Positions 52,690-60,845 of a stretch of DNA of 64,000 nt are shown piece by piece. The stretch is taken from positions 1,798,001 through 1,862,000 of the forward strand of contig NZ_CYTW01000001.1 of the NCBI RefSeq assembly GCF_001458215.1, given 5' to 3'. Origin of the DNA: Shimia thalassica (GTDB lineage: Bacteria > Pseudomonadota > Alphaproteobacteria > Rhodobacterales > Rhodobacteraceae). The first letter of the stretch is position 1; the number at the start of each line of letters is the position of its first letter. The notes beneath the pieces were generated by a model that worked only from the letters and a program-made list of their open reading frames with translations, ran no database searches and was not told the DNA's origin. Position numbers and translations under genes: made by a program.

Positions 52690-53943
52690 TTAGACCAGAC
52701 TTATCAAAGAACTGGCAACGGCCATCAACGCGAGTGTCAAAAGCAACGGCACCCGTTTCCAAAGCAACAACACGCAAGCCAGGATCGCCAATCCGGCGGG
52801 GATGATTTGAAAGCTCTCTGGCGTGGGCCATGCCCCCCAGGCGGTGGACTGCACGTCGGCAAACAGCAGATGCAACGTGAACCAAAGGCTCAGGTTTGCA
52901 ATCACGCCGAGAACTGCCGCGGAAATCATCTGTAACGCGCCCGTCAAACGTGGTTGCGACAAAAGATAGTCAACATAAGGCGCGCCGGCGAAAATCCATA
53001 GAAAACAAGGAGTAAATGTGCACCACAATGTCATAAGGCCCGCAACAACGGCCAGGGAAACACCACCGGCCTGATATCCGGCGAGGTGTCCCGTGAACTG
53101 GGTGACAAGGATCAGAGGCCCCGGCGTTGTTTCCGCCAACCCCAAGGCATCCATCATCTGTGGTGTTGAAACCCACTGATACTCGGACACGACCGCCTGA
53201 ACCATATAGGCCAGAACCGCATAGGCCCCGCCAAAGGTCACCACGGCAAGCTTTGAGAAAAACAACGACAACGTCACAAGAAACTGCGCGTCCAACAACC
53301 AGAGAACTGCAATCGGAGAGAGCCAGATCACCAGCCATGTGGCGATGGTTTGCAAGGTGGATCGAAGTGCCACTTTTTGAGGCACAGCTGCCTCGGTGTC
53401 CGTGTCAGCCCCTGCAAGGGCGCCCACAATTCCGGCCAATAAGATGACCGCAGGAAAGGGAGCGAGCCCTGAATACAAGGTCACAAAAGCAATTGCCGCC
53501 ACGATCCAGTTCAAACGCGCGCTCAGGACTTTGCCCGACAGGCGCACAAGCGCCTGAATGATGATGGCAACAACCGTGGCCTGCACGCCAAGAAAGGCCG
53601 CAGCAACAAGAGGCACATCGCCATAAGAGAGATAGAGCGCCGCCAAGGCGGCGATGATGAAGGCCCCCGGAATGAAGAACAGACCACCACCGATCAACCC
53701 ACCCACGGTACCGCGCAGTTTCCATCCGGTGTAGGTGGCCAGTTGCATCGCCTCGGGACCGGGCAGCAACATGCAAAAAGAAAGCGCGCCCAGAAATTCC
53801 TTTTCTTTGAGCCAACTGCGTTCTTCAACCAGTTCTCGGTGCATCAGGCCGATCTGTGCGGCAGGTCCACCAAAAGACAAAAGGCCGATGCGTCCAAAAA
53901 CGCGTATCAGGTCGGAAAGGGAAGGGTGCAGAGACATGGCCAA
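52690..53943 (-). CDS. chrA: chromate transporter ChrA (two-domain)
   Basis: This 417-residue CHR-family transporter is made of two homologous membrane halves. The N-terminal half shows FGRIGLLSFGGPAAQIGLMH, within residues 11-30, then LPGPEAMQLATYTGWKLRG. The second half repeats the pattern with FFSKLAVVTFGGAYAVLAYM and ETTPGPLILVTQFTGHLAGY. Family members export chromate, although many alphaproteobacterial copies are of untested function. It is 83 bases upstream of sspB on the same strand. Confidence 0.93.
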   Translation of the reverse strand: MAMSLHPSLSDLIRVFGRIGLLSFGGPAAQIGLMHRELVEERSWLKEKEFLGALSFCMLLPGPEAMQLATYTGWKLRGTVGGLIGGGLFFIPGAFIIAALAALYLSYGDVPLVAAAFLGVQATVVAIIIQALVRLSGKVLSARLNWIVAAIAFVTLYSGLAPFPAVILLAGIVGALAGADTDTEAAVPQKVALRSTLQTIATWLVIWLSPIAVLWLLDAQFLVTLSLFFSKLAVVTFGGAYAVLAYMVQAVVSEYQWVSTPQMMDALGLAETTPGPLILVTQFTGHLAGYQAGGVSLAVVAGLMTLWCTFTPCFLWIFAGAPYVDYLLSQPRLTGALQMISAAVLGVIANLSLWFTLHLLFADVQSTAWGAWPTPESFQIIPAGLAILACVLLLWKRVPLLLTLALMAVASSLISLV

Positions 53944-54003
53944 CAGGCATCACACTCGCTTGATTCCCGCAAGCGTCAATTCATAGGGGAAACCAAGGAC
54001 CCG

Positions 54004-54429
54004 CTAGGCGATCTTCTGACCCGTCAAACAAAGTGCCAGACATTGTTCCGGCAGCAGGCCGATTTGTTCGAAAAAGCTCATGAAATCGAAGCTGTTGTAG
54101 GTTTCGACCATCTTATCCCCATCAAAACGAGCAAAAAGCTGACCCGAGCCAATAACCGGTTTGCCGGTCGCGGAATCGGTGACACGCATCGAATAAAGAG
54201 CAGAGGCCCAGTCGCCGTCCTCCATCACCTTGTCAAGAGACACACGGGGGTCTTCGACCATGTCGAGAAACATCGGGACAAGTTCCCGAAAGTCATCAGG
54301 CCCAACCTGCATTTCCGGCAGCAATCCCGCGGCCTGTGTGTCCGGACTAAACAATTCATCGATCGCGTCGAGATCGCCACTTTCCCAGACACGTTGATAC
54401 CATTGGGTAAGAATCTCACGTTTTTCCAT
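54004..54429 (-). CDS. SnoaL-like / NTF2-fold protein
   Basis: This 141-residue protein of the SnoaL-like (ester cyclase) group has the cone-shaped NTF2 fold pattern: ILTQWYQRVWESGDLDAIDELF at residues about 6-27, then MFLDMVEDPRVSLDKVMEDGD and VETYNSFDFMSFFEQIGLLP near the end. No catalytic assignment can be made. ATG 54429 starts the domain; a longer frame from 54465 adds 12 residues with no similarity. Confidence 0.85.
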   Translation of the reverse strand: MEKREILTQWYQRVWESGDLDAIDELFSPDTQAAGLLPEMQVGPDDFRELVPMFLDMVEDPRVSLDKVMEDGDWASALYSMRVTDSATGKPVIGSGQLFARFDGDKMVETYNSFDFMSFFEQIGLLPEQCLALCLTGQKIA

Positions 54430-54511
54430 TTTTCGCCCGCCTTTTGAACAATTCGCGCAAACCAATCGTTAAGTCGCAGGCATGAGGAATTCGTTAATTT
54501 TTGGGGAAAGT

Positions 54512-54826
54512 GCAGGTTTCTGTTGCCAGGTACCTGCGAACCCCGCCTTAGGTCGCTAAACCCAAGGAGTTAGTTTCGGCGACATTAACAGCTTACGCTG
54601 CTACTGCCATTGCCGGAGCACGATTGTCATTTGCAATTGTACAAAATTCGCCGATAACGGTGGCAGACTGCCGAGACAAAGCAAACCCCTTTAGACGTTC
54701 GTCGATCCTATTTCGTCCCCATGACCCCCAAATGAAGGGTGTTTGGTGGAGACGCCGGGTACCGCCCCCGGGTCCGATCCGCTTATTACGAGCGCGTTTA
54801 TGTCCATAGTCCCCGAAGAGACATCT
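54512..54826 (-). ncRNA. ssrA: tmRNA, circularly permuted two-piece alphaproteobacterial form
   Basis: Read on the minus strand, the acceptor piece comes first and ends with CGTCTCCACCA (CCA at 54744-54746). After a 23-base spacer (54721-54743) the coding piece begins GGGGACG at 54720. GGGGACG pairs with CGTCTCC over seven bases with a G-U at the third pair, the alanine identity element. The tag frame follows: GCA resume codon at 54632-54634, encoding ANDNRAPAMAVAA, stop TAA at 54593-54595. A T-arm-like GGACCCGGGGGCGGTACC precedes the CCA end. The outer ends (54512 and 54826) are approximate; the 3' part ends in a GCAGGT/ACCTGC hairpin. It rescues stalled ribosomes and tags products for ClpXP. 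Confidence 0.95.
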
Positions 54827-54914
54827 GTTAGATAACCACTCGCGTCAGAGAAAAAAAGGGGCGACTTGCGCTTGCGGGCAAAAATTTCGCAAAATCTGAC
54901 GCTTTCCCAAGGGG

Positions 54915-55409
54915 CTAGCGCGTGTAGTGCCGGATGTTGAATCCTTCGGCCTCGGTCGGGGCCAGAAAGTGTTTCATGATCTGGTCAAACTGCGTATCTG
55001 TCACCGAAAAAGGGTGGGTGCCCGCTGCGTTTCGGGCACGCACACGTTCCCGGCACACCTCGGTCGGCACATCGAGAAAATGCAGAATGTGGTCACATCT
55101 GGTATCTTTCAGGATATCATGCAGCCAGGCACGGCTTTCCAATGTGTTCGCGCCAAAATCAAGTACAACAGATGTTCCGGCATTCAGCAAACGGGCCGTG
55201 TGACCGGACATGACATTGCGCAGACGGCTGGAGAACCTCACATAGTCGGAGATCGTGTTCATTTCCGGCCCGAAAAGTTCGGACAGCCAAAGATCTTCGG
55301 CGATGACAACCGTGTTAGGTTCGGCTGATAACGTATTGGATAACGTGGATTTTCCCGCCGCAATCTTGCCAACAAGAATGTGCAGCATGGCCGGTGGTCG
55401 TGGTGTCAT
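54915..55409 (-). CDS. P-loop kinase-like ATPase
   Basis: This 164-residue P-loop protein has Walker A GKIAAGKST at residues 14-22, a mid-region VVLDFGANTLESRAWL and a lid-like ETCRERVRARN-type stretch (EVCRERVRARNAAG). It resembles the small AAA_33 / zeta-toxin-like kinases that phosphorylate small molecules; the substrate is unknown. Its ATG overlaps the stop of the upstream GntR gene (ATGA), so it is coupled to that regulator. A start at the internal Met8 is also possible. Confidence 0.85.
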   Translation of the reverse strand: MTPRPPAMLHILVGKIAAGKSTLSNTLSAEPNTVVIAEDLWLSELFGPEMNTISDYVRFSSRLRNVMSGHTARLLNAGTSVVLDFGANTLESRAWLHDILKDTRCDHILHFLDVPTEVCRERVRARNAAGTHPFSVTDTQFDQIMKHFLAPTEAEGFNIRHYTR

Positions 55410-56158
55410 GATGTCGTGTCCGGTTTGGCGGCTCTGGCGTCCCGCGCGGCCATCGCTTCTTCACCCAGTTGCAGGGTATAGGCGGTCAGCTCCGCAAGGG
55501 CGGTATCGGCCAGCGCAGGTTCTTTTTCATCCAGAGCGTCGGCAATGCGGGTGTGCAATCCCACGATCATTTCGCGGTTTCGGGCGGTGAAGGTGATCAT
55601 GTTCATCAGGGGTTGCATCGCTTCAACCGCACCGGCCAGCTGATAGGACAAGACCGGATTGTCTGCGCCATCCACCAGCGCACGGTGAAAGGCGACGTCG
55701 CTGTCACAAAAGCTTTCGTCAGAAAGCCCGGGTTGAGACTGACGGTGGATTTCGGCGCGCATCGTCGCGAGATGATCCGGCGTACGGCGCACGGCCGACA
55801 GGGGTGCACAGGCCCGTTCAAGCGCGTAGCGGGCTTCACAAGCGGTTTCAAAATCCACCGCATTCATCGACAACAAAAGCGTCGATGTCGTGATATGGTT
55901 GGCATAAGCGTCCTGATAGGACAGGCGGCGCACAAAGGCCCCGCCGGATGCACCGCGTTGGGTCCGGATCAGGTTCTGGGCCGCAAGCCGTTTCAGCGCC
56001 TCGCGCACGGTGGGGCGTGAAACGTCGAATTGTTCGGACAGTTCCGCCTCGGAGGGCAGGCGTGTGTCGACATCCATTTCCCCATTGATAATGGCGTCCC
56101 TGATGGATTTGGCGATTTGCGCAGAGAGATCCGCGCTGCTTTTTGGATCAATTTTCAT
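55406..56158 (-). CDS. GntR family (FadR/FCD subfamily) regulator
   Basis: This 250-residue regulator has an N-terminal winged helix (RLPSEAELSEQFDVSRPTVR at residues about 34-53) and a C-terminal FCD all-helical ligand domain with metal-binding-type histidines (VAFHRALVDGADNPVL, MIVGLHTRIADAL). It diverges from the DUF2182-to-acuI operon across 80 bases that hold two palindromes. In roseobacters a GntR gene commonly neighbours dmdA, so a role in controlling DMSP demethylation is likely. The ligand may be acrylate, DMSP or a CoA ester; this is inference. Confidence 0.93.
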   Translation of the reverse strand: MKIDPKSSADLSAQIAKSIRDAIINGEMDVDTRLPSEAELSEQFDVSRPTVREALKRLAAQNLIRTQRGASGGAFVRRLSYQDAYANHITTSTLLLSMNAVDFETACEARYALERACAPLSAVRRTPDHLATMRAEIHRQSQPGLSDESFCDSDVAFHRALVDGADNPVLSYQLAGAVEAMQPLMNMITFTARNREMIVGLHTRIADALDEKEPALADTALAELTAYTLQLGEEAMAARDARAAKPDTTS

Positions 56159-56169
56159 ATGTCTGACAT
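56159..56169. promoter_or_regulatory. palindromic operator copy 1
   Basis: ATGTCTGACAT is a perfect palindrome around a central T (56159-56169), of the GTnnnAC type bound by FadR-subfamily regulators. It begins one base upstream of the GntR start codon. A second copy lies 33 bases away. Confidence 0.6.
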
Positions 56170-56191
56170 TTATTGTTTGATCGAATTCTAA

Positions 56192-56202
56192 ATGTCTGAC
56201 AA
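56192..56202. promoter_or_regulatory. palindromic operator copy 2
   Basis: ATGTCTGACAA repeats the TGTCTGACA core (56193-56201), centred 33 bases, about three helix turns, from copy 1 and 37 bases before the DUF2182 start. Two in-phase sites between divergent genes suggest cooperative binding and control of both promoters. Confidence 0.6.
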
Positions 56203-56238
56203 TTTAAACACAAGGATTGAGTCGTTGGAGAGAACACA

Positions 56239-57009
56239 GTGGTAGCGGCACGTATCAGAGCCATGACTGGATGGCATTGGATTGCCCTGTTCGGGAGCAT
56301 TCTTTGCGCTTGGGTCGTGCTGTACCTGATGGCGTTGCCTGACGACCTGCGTCAGGCGGGCCTGATTTATGGCGCGGACTTCTGGACAACGCTTTGCACG
56401 GTCACACCGGATGCTGCGGGGTTCTTTCGGGTCTTGTTAATGTGGGTTTTGATGTCGGCAGCCATGATGGCGCCCACGGCGCTGCCTGCGTTTGCGACTT
56501 ATGAAGACTTGGGTCAGGCCACGGAAGGGACGCGGTTCGGCGTCTTGGTTGGCGGATATCTCTTTGTGTGGCTCGGGTTTTCGGTCTGTGCCGCTTTGGT
56601 CCAGATGGGGCTGTTCCAGATGGAATTGATCTCGGCGTTTGGAGACAGCAGGTCCAACGCCTTGTCTGCGGCCTTGCTGCTTTTGGCGGGGGGATATCAG
56701 TTCTCGCCCGTGAAAGAAGCCTGCCTTAGCAAATGCCGCATGCCGTTGACGTTCTTCATGCAGCATTGGGACGAGGGACCGCTGAAAAACGGCATCCGCC
56801 TCGGGCTGGTGTGTTTGGGCTGTTGCTGGGCCCTGATGCTTTTGGCGTTCGTCGGAGGGGTCATGAACATCGCGTTCATGGGATTGGCGACCGTCATTAT
56901 GGTGCTGGAAAAACTGCCACAAATTGGACGGTTCGTGACCAAGCCTTTGGGCGTTGTGCTGATCGCTTCGGGCATCTGGATCGGTGCCGGATCACTTGGA
57001 ATTATTTAA
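56239..57009 (+). CDS. DUF2182 integral membrane protein
   Basis: This 256-residue protein has about six to seven hydrophobic helices. The family pattern includes LLMWVLMSAAMMAPTALPAF at residues about 65-84, GYQFSPVKEACLSKCRMP and GLVCLGCCWALMLLAFVGG. DUF2182 proteins are described as predicted metal-binding membrane proteins; the function is unknown. The start is GTG 56239 with GGAGAG upstream; ATG 56263 is an alternative. It is the first gene of a five-gene operon that ends with dmdA-acuI, 15 bases before the DUF1326 gene. Confidence 0.88.
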   Translation: MVAARIRAMTGWHWIALFGSILCAWVVLYLMALPDDLRQAGLIYGADFWTTLCTVTPDAAGFFRVLLMWVLMSAAMMAPTALPAFATYEDLGQATEGTRFGVLVGGYLFVWLGFSVCAALVQMGLFQMELISAFGDSRSNALSAALLLLAGGYQFSPVKEACLSKCRMPLTFFMQHWDEGPLKNGIRLGLVCLGCCWALMLLAFVGGVMNIAFMGLATVIMVLEKLPQIGRFVTKPLGVVLIASGIWIGAGSLGII

Positions 57010-57024
57010 ATCGGAGGAAGAAAA

Positions 57025-57654
57025 ATGGCGTTGGATGAAGTGGGCACAGTGCCCTGGACCATCAAAGGGGAATTAATCCTCAACTGTAACTGCACGGTCT
57101 TTTGCCCCTGCGTTGTCAGCTTGGGCAAGCACCCCCCCACAGAAGGCCACTGTCAGGCGTGGTCCGGAATTCGCATCGACGAAGGCCAGTACGGCGACGC
57201 AGACCTTTCGGGTTTGAACGTGGGTCTGTTCCTCGAGATTCCGGGCAACATGGGGCGCGGCAACTGGAAAGCGGCAGCGTTCATTGACGATCGCGCCTCG
57301 GAAGAGGCCTATGCCGGTCTGGTCAATATCTTCAGCGGTGCCGCACGCGGCTCAACTGGTTTGTTCGGCATGCTGGTAGGAGAGTTTCTTGGCGCCGAGC
57401 GCGAACAGGTCGTATTTGAAACCGAAGGCAACGAACGTCGCTTGATGGTTGGTAAAAAGATCCAGGGTGCGGTTGTGCCGGTAGAAGGCAAAGACGGAAA
57501 AGATATCGTGGTCACCAACACGGAATACTGGATGGGCCCCGATATTACGGTCGCGCAAGCCACCAAAGGACGTGTGCGTGCCTTTGGTCGTGTCTGGGAT
57601 TTCGAAGGGCGTTCTGCCGAAATCTGCCAGATCGACTGGAAAGGTCCTCGATAA
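57025..57654 (+). CDS. DUF1326 protein
   Basis: This 209-residue soluble DUF1326 protein has a dense cysteine site, CNCTVFCPC, at residues 21-29 plus Cys43 in EGHCQAW, probably binding a metal. Later family parts are RGNWKAAAFIDDRASEEA and FGRVWDFEGRSAEICQIDW. DUF1326 and DUF2182 genes often sit together, which suggests a joint metal-related function that has not been defined. It lies second in the dmdA-acuI operon. Confidence 0.9.
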   Translation: MALDEVGTVPWTIKGELILNCNCTVFCPCVVSLGKHPPTEGHCQAWSGIRIDEGQYGDADLSGLNVGLFLEIPGNMGRGNWKAAAFIDDRASEEAYAGLVNIFSGAARGSTGLFGMLVGEFLGAEREQVVFETEGNERRLMVGKKIQGAVVPVEGKDGKDIVVTNTEYWMGPDITVAQATKGRVRAFGRVWDFEGRSAEICQIDWKGPR

Positions 57655-57665
57655 GGAACAGCTCA

Positions 57666-58181
57666 ATGATTGATCCCGAATATTGTCAGATGATGGCGCG
57701 CTATAATGCGTGGCAGAATAATCAGATCAAGGCGGCCGCCGAGCGGCTGACCGAGGCCGATTTGCGCAAAGAGCGCGGTGCGTTTTTCGGATCGATCATG
57801 GGCACGCTGAACCACATACTGTGGGCCGACCTGCTCTGGATGGGGCGCTTTGATGGCGGAGCGCCCCCGAATGGGGGCGTGGCAGAAAGCGTCTCGGTGA
57901 CACCGACACTGGCGGTTTGGGGGGCGGAGCGGTTCCGGACAGACGGGCGAATCCGTCAATGGGCTGACGGTCTTCTGGCGGTCAATCTTGTCGGGAACCT
58001 GACATACACTTCAGCGGTTTTGAAAAAGGACATCACGTTGCCAATGGCGCAATGCGCCGTTCATTTTTTCAATCACCAGACCCATCACCGCGGGCAAATC
58101 CATGCGATGCTGACAGCGGCGGGGCAAAACACGGGCGACACCGATCTGGTGTTTTTGCCTGAGGAAAAGCCATGGCTTTGA
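57666..58181 (+). CDS. DinB family putative metal-dependent hydrolase or thiol transferase
   Basis: This 171-residue four-helix DinB-fold protein has the histidine triad His50 (GTLNHILWADLLW), His137 and His141 (FFNHQTHHRGQIH). DinB-like enzymes bind a metal through these residues and several use low-molecular-weight thiols as cosubstrate. Its stop overlaps the dmdA start by 10 bases, so the two are coupled. A thiol or methyl-transfer role next to DMSP demethylation is an attractive but untested idea. Confidence 0.92.
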   Translation: MIDPEYCQMMARYNAWQNNQIKAAAERLTEADLRKERGAFFGSIMGTLNHILWADLLWMGRFDGGAPPNGGVAESVSVTPTLAVWGAERFRTDGRIRQWADGLLAVNLVGNLTYTSAVLKKDITLPMAQCAVHFFNHQTHHRGQIHAMLTAAGQNTGDTDLVFLPEEKPWL

Positions 58182-59275
58182 TTTCTCTCTCACGTCGGTT
58201 GCGGCGCACTCCGTTTTCGGATGGTGTCGAGGCCGCAGGGGTGCGCGGATATACAGTGTATAACCGGATGCTTCTGCCAACGATGTTTAGATCTGTCGAA
58301 GAAGATTACCGTCACCTCAAGGAAGCGGTCCAGATTTGGGATGTTGCTGTCGAAAGACAGGTCGAGTTGCGCGGCCCGGATGCGGGGCGCCTGATGCAGA
58401 TGCTGACACCGCGCGATCTGCGCAGCATGTTGCCCGGCCAGTGTTATTACGTGCCCATCGTGGACGAAACGGGCGGTATGCTGAATGATCCGGTGGCCGT
58501 AAAGCTGGCCGAGGACCGTTGGTGGATTTCGATTGCAGACAGCGATCTTCTGCTGTGGGTCAAGGGTGTGGCCTATGGATACCGGCTTGATGTGCTTGTC
58601 ACCGAACCGGATGTTTCGCCGCTGGCCATTCAGGGGCCGAAATCTGACGAGCTGATGTCGCGCGTGTTCGGTGATCGTGTGCGTGACCTTCGGTTCTTCC
58701 GGTTTGGCTGGTTCGAATTCATGGGGCGTGATCTTGTTATCGCGCGGTCCGGGTATTCCAAACAGGGTGGCTTTGAAATCTATGTCGAAGGGTCCGACAT
58801 CGGCATGCCTCTGTGGAATGCGCTGATCGAGGCGGGCAAAGATCTGGATGTCCATGCGGGATGCCCCAATCTGATCGAGCGGATCGAAGGGGGATTGCTG
58901 AGCTATGGCAACGACATGACAGAGGACAACACCCCTCATGAATGTGGTCTTGGCCGGTTCTGTAATACCAATACCGCGATTGGCTGTGTAGGCCGCGATG
59001 CGTTGTTGCGCGTGGCCAAGGAAGGCCCCGTCAAGCAAATCCGCCCCATTGAAATTCACGGATCGGCGGTGCCGCCCTGTGATCGCCTGTGGCCTGTCAT
59101 GGACGGCGACCTTCACGTCGGCAACGTCAGCAGCGCGGCATGGTCGCCGGACTACAATACAAACGTGGCCATCGGCATGGTGCGCATGACCCACTGGAAC
59201 ACCGGCACCGAGCTGGATGTGATCACCCCGAACGGTGTTCAGCCCGCAACCGTCTACGAAGCCTTCTGGACCTGA
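58172..59275 (+). CDS. dmdA: dimethylsulfoniopropionate demethylase
   Basis: DmdA (367 residues) transfers a methyl group from DMSP to tetrahydrofolate, giving methylmercaptopropionate. It is a GcvT-fold protein: RRLRRTPFSDGVEAAGV near the N-terminus and GYTVYNRMLLPTMF match marine DmdA as I recall it. GQCYYVPIVDETGGMLNDP, ARSGYSKQGGFEIYVEG and ERIEGGLLSYGNDMT follow. The acuI gene follows after 61 bases, as in the typical roseobacter DMSP locus. Ordinary GcvT or dimethylglycine demethylases lack this N-terminus and neighbour, so the assignment is strong. Confidence 0.93.
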   Translation: MALISLSRRLRRTPFSDGVEAAGVRGYTVYNRMLLPTMFRSVEEDYRHLKEAVQIWDVAVERQVELRGPDAGRLMQMLTPRDLRSMLPGQCYYVPIVDETGGMLNDPVAVKLAEDRWWISIADSDLLLWVKGVAYGYRLDVLVTEPDVSPLAIQGPKSDELMSRVFGDRVRDLRFFRFGWFEFMGRDLVIARSGYSKQGGFEIYVEGSDIGMPLWNALIEAGKDLDVHAGCPNLIERIEGGLLSYGNDMTEDNTPHECGLGRFCNTNTAIGCVGRDALLRVAKEGPVKQIRPIEIHGSAVPPCDRLWPVMDGDLHVGNVSSAAWSPDYNTNVAIGMVRMTHWNTGTELDVITPNGVQPATVYEAFWT

Positions 59276-59336
59276 ACAGGGTCCACCGAAACAAAGCTGC
59301 GGACATGATGTCTGTAGGGATTTATGGAGAGATGAG

Positions 59337-60329
59337 ATGTTTAACGCATTGATCATGGAAAAAAATGACGACGGACTGGCGTCTGCAACGATCAAGGAGA
59401 TCGGTGAAGACCAGCTGCCCGAAGGCAATGTTACGGTTGCCATCGAATATTCGACCGTGAACTACAAAGATGGTCTGTGCCTGTCGGCCAAAGGCGGCGG
59501 GCTGGTGCGCAATTACCCCCACGTTCCGGGCATCGATTTTGCCGGCACTGTCGAATCTTCGGATGATGACCGTTACAAGGCTGGCGACAAAGTGGTCCTG
59601 ACCGGCTGGCGTGTTGGTGAAATGTACTGGGGCGGATATGCCCAAAAGGCGCGCGTGAATGCGGACTGGCTTGTCCCGTTGCCTGCGGGTTTGACCCCGC
59701 AACAGGCAATGGCCGTCGGCACCGCCGGTTTTACGTCGATGTTGGCTGTCATGGCGCTTGAGGATCACGGGCTGAAGCCGGGTCAGGGGCCGGTTCTGGT
59801 CACGGGTGCGGCTGGCGGTGTGGGCTCGGTCGCGACCGCGATTTTGGCGAACCTTGGCTACGAAGTGGCCGGTGTTACCGGACGTCCCGACACGGAAGAC
59901 TATCTCAAATCCTTGGGGGCCACACAGATTGTGCCGCGCGAAGACCTGAACGAAACCACCAAACGTCCACTGGAAGCAGAAACGTGGGCCGGTTGCGTGG
60001 ATGCCGTTGGCGGCGAGATGCTGGCGCGCGTCTTGGGCCAGATGAAATACGGTGGTTCGGTTTCGGCGGTTGGTCTGGCCGGTGGTGCGGGTTTGCCTGC
60101 CACCGTCATTCCGTTCCTGCTGCGTGGTGTGAACCTTCTGGGCATCGACTCGGTCATGCAGCCCTATGAAAACCGCCTGCGCGCGTGGGAGCGTATCGCC
60201 AAAGACCTGCCCATGGACAAGCTGGAAGCGATGGTCAAACCGGCAACCCTGTCCGATCTGCCGCAATTGGGTGCAGATATCCTGCAAGGGTTGGTCAAAG
60301 GGCGTGTTGTTGTGGATGTGAACGCCTGA
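59337..60329 (+). CDS. acuI: acrylyl-CoA reductase (NADPH)
   Basis: AcuI (330 residues) reduces toxic acryloyl-CoA, formed from DMSP-derived acrylate, to propionyl-CoA. It is a medium-chain reductase without zinc ligands. STVNYKDGLCLSAKGG is near the N-terminus, VPGIDFAGTVESS near residue 63 and the NADPH loop TGAAGGVGSVA at 156-166; the C-terminus reads KGRVVVDVNA. ATG 59337 has GGAGAG upstream. It ends the operon with a terminator, and pairing with dmdA is the standard arrangement. Confidence 0.96.
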   Translation: MFNALIMEKNDDGLASATIKEIGEDQLPEGNVTVAIEYSTVNYKDGLCLSAKGGGLVRNYPHVPGIDFAGTVESSDDDRYKAGDKVVLTGWRVGEMYWGGYAQKARVNADWLVPLPAGLTPQQAMAVGTAGFTSMLAVMALEDHGLKPGQGPVLVTGAAGGVGSVATAILANLGYEVAGVTGRPDTEDYLKSLGATQIVPREDLNETTKRPLEAETWAGCVDAVGGEMLARVLGQMKYGGSVSAVGLAGGAGLPATVIPFLLRGVNLLGIDSVMQPYENRLRAWERIAKDLPMDKLEAMVKPATLSDLPQLGADILQGLVKGRVVVDVNA

Positions 60330-60345
60330 GAATTGAGCTAGAAGA

Positions 60346-60376
60346 AGGGGCGCGACGAGGTTTTCGCGCCCTTTTT
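60346..60376 (+). terminator. Rho-independent terminator of the dmdA-acuI operon
   Basis: AGGGGCGCGA-type left arm (from 60346) pairs with TCGCGCCCTTTTT (60364-60375), giving a stem of about 10 bp and a T-run. It lies 17 bases past the acuI stop and just before the HIT gene. Confidence 0.85.
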
Positions 60377-60397
60377 GATTCTGAGAGGTGCCGGCTG

Positions 60398-60814
60398 ATG
60401 AGCTATGACAACGACAATATCTTTGCAAAAATCCTGCGTGGAGAGATTCCAAGCGAGAAACTTTATGAAGATGAAGACACCTATGTGTTCATGGATATCA
60501 TGCCGCGTGCGGACGGGCATTGTTTGGTGATCCCGAAAACGCCATGCCGCAATATGCTGGATGCCTCACCCGAACAACTGACAGCCTGTTTGAAAACCGT
60601 TCAAAAGCTGAGCCATGCCTGCATGCAAGCGTTTGGCGCAGAAGGCATCACCCTTCAGCAGTTTAACGAGGCCGTCGGCGGGCAAGAAGTGTTCCACCTG
60701 CATTTCCACATCCTGCCGCGCCACGATGGTGTCAAACTGCGTCCTCCGGGAAAGATGGAAGACTTTGGTGTCTTGAAAGAAAATGCAGACAAAATCCGAG
60801 CGGCTCTCGGGTAG
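60398..60814 (+). CDS. HIT family protein
   Basis: This 138-residue histidine triad protein acts as a nucleotide hydrolase or transferase. The catalytic HLHFH is at residues 100-104, preceded by FNEAVGGQEVF. The N-terminal FAKILRGEIPSEKLYED and the middle GHCLVIPKTPCRNMLD are typical of the HinT/Hit branch. AGAGGTGCCGGCTG precedes ATG 60398. An open frame from 60185 overlaps acuI and is not used. Confidence 0.95.
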   Translation: MSYDNDNIFAKILRGEIPSEKLYEDEDTYVFMDIMPRADGHCLVIPKTPCRNMLDASPEQLTACLKTVQKLSHACMQAFGAEGITLQQFNEAVGGQEVFHLHFHILPRHDGVKLRPPGKMEDFGVLKENADKIRAALG

Positions 60815-60845
60815 CTGGAATTAATATTCCGATAATTGCATCTAT

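Noticed and set aside
54480-54914. the gap between the SnoaL-like gene and the P-loop kinase as an empty intergenic region
   Set aside because: Minus-strand reading shows the tmRNA acceptor stem, CCA end and tag frame, so it is ssrA.
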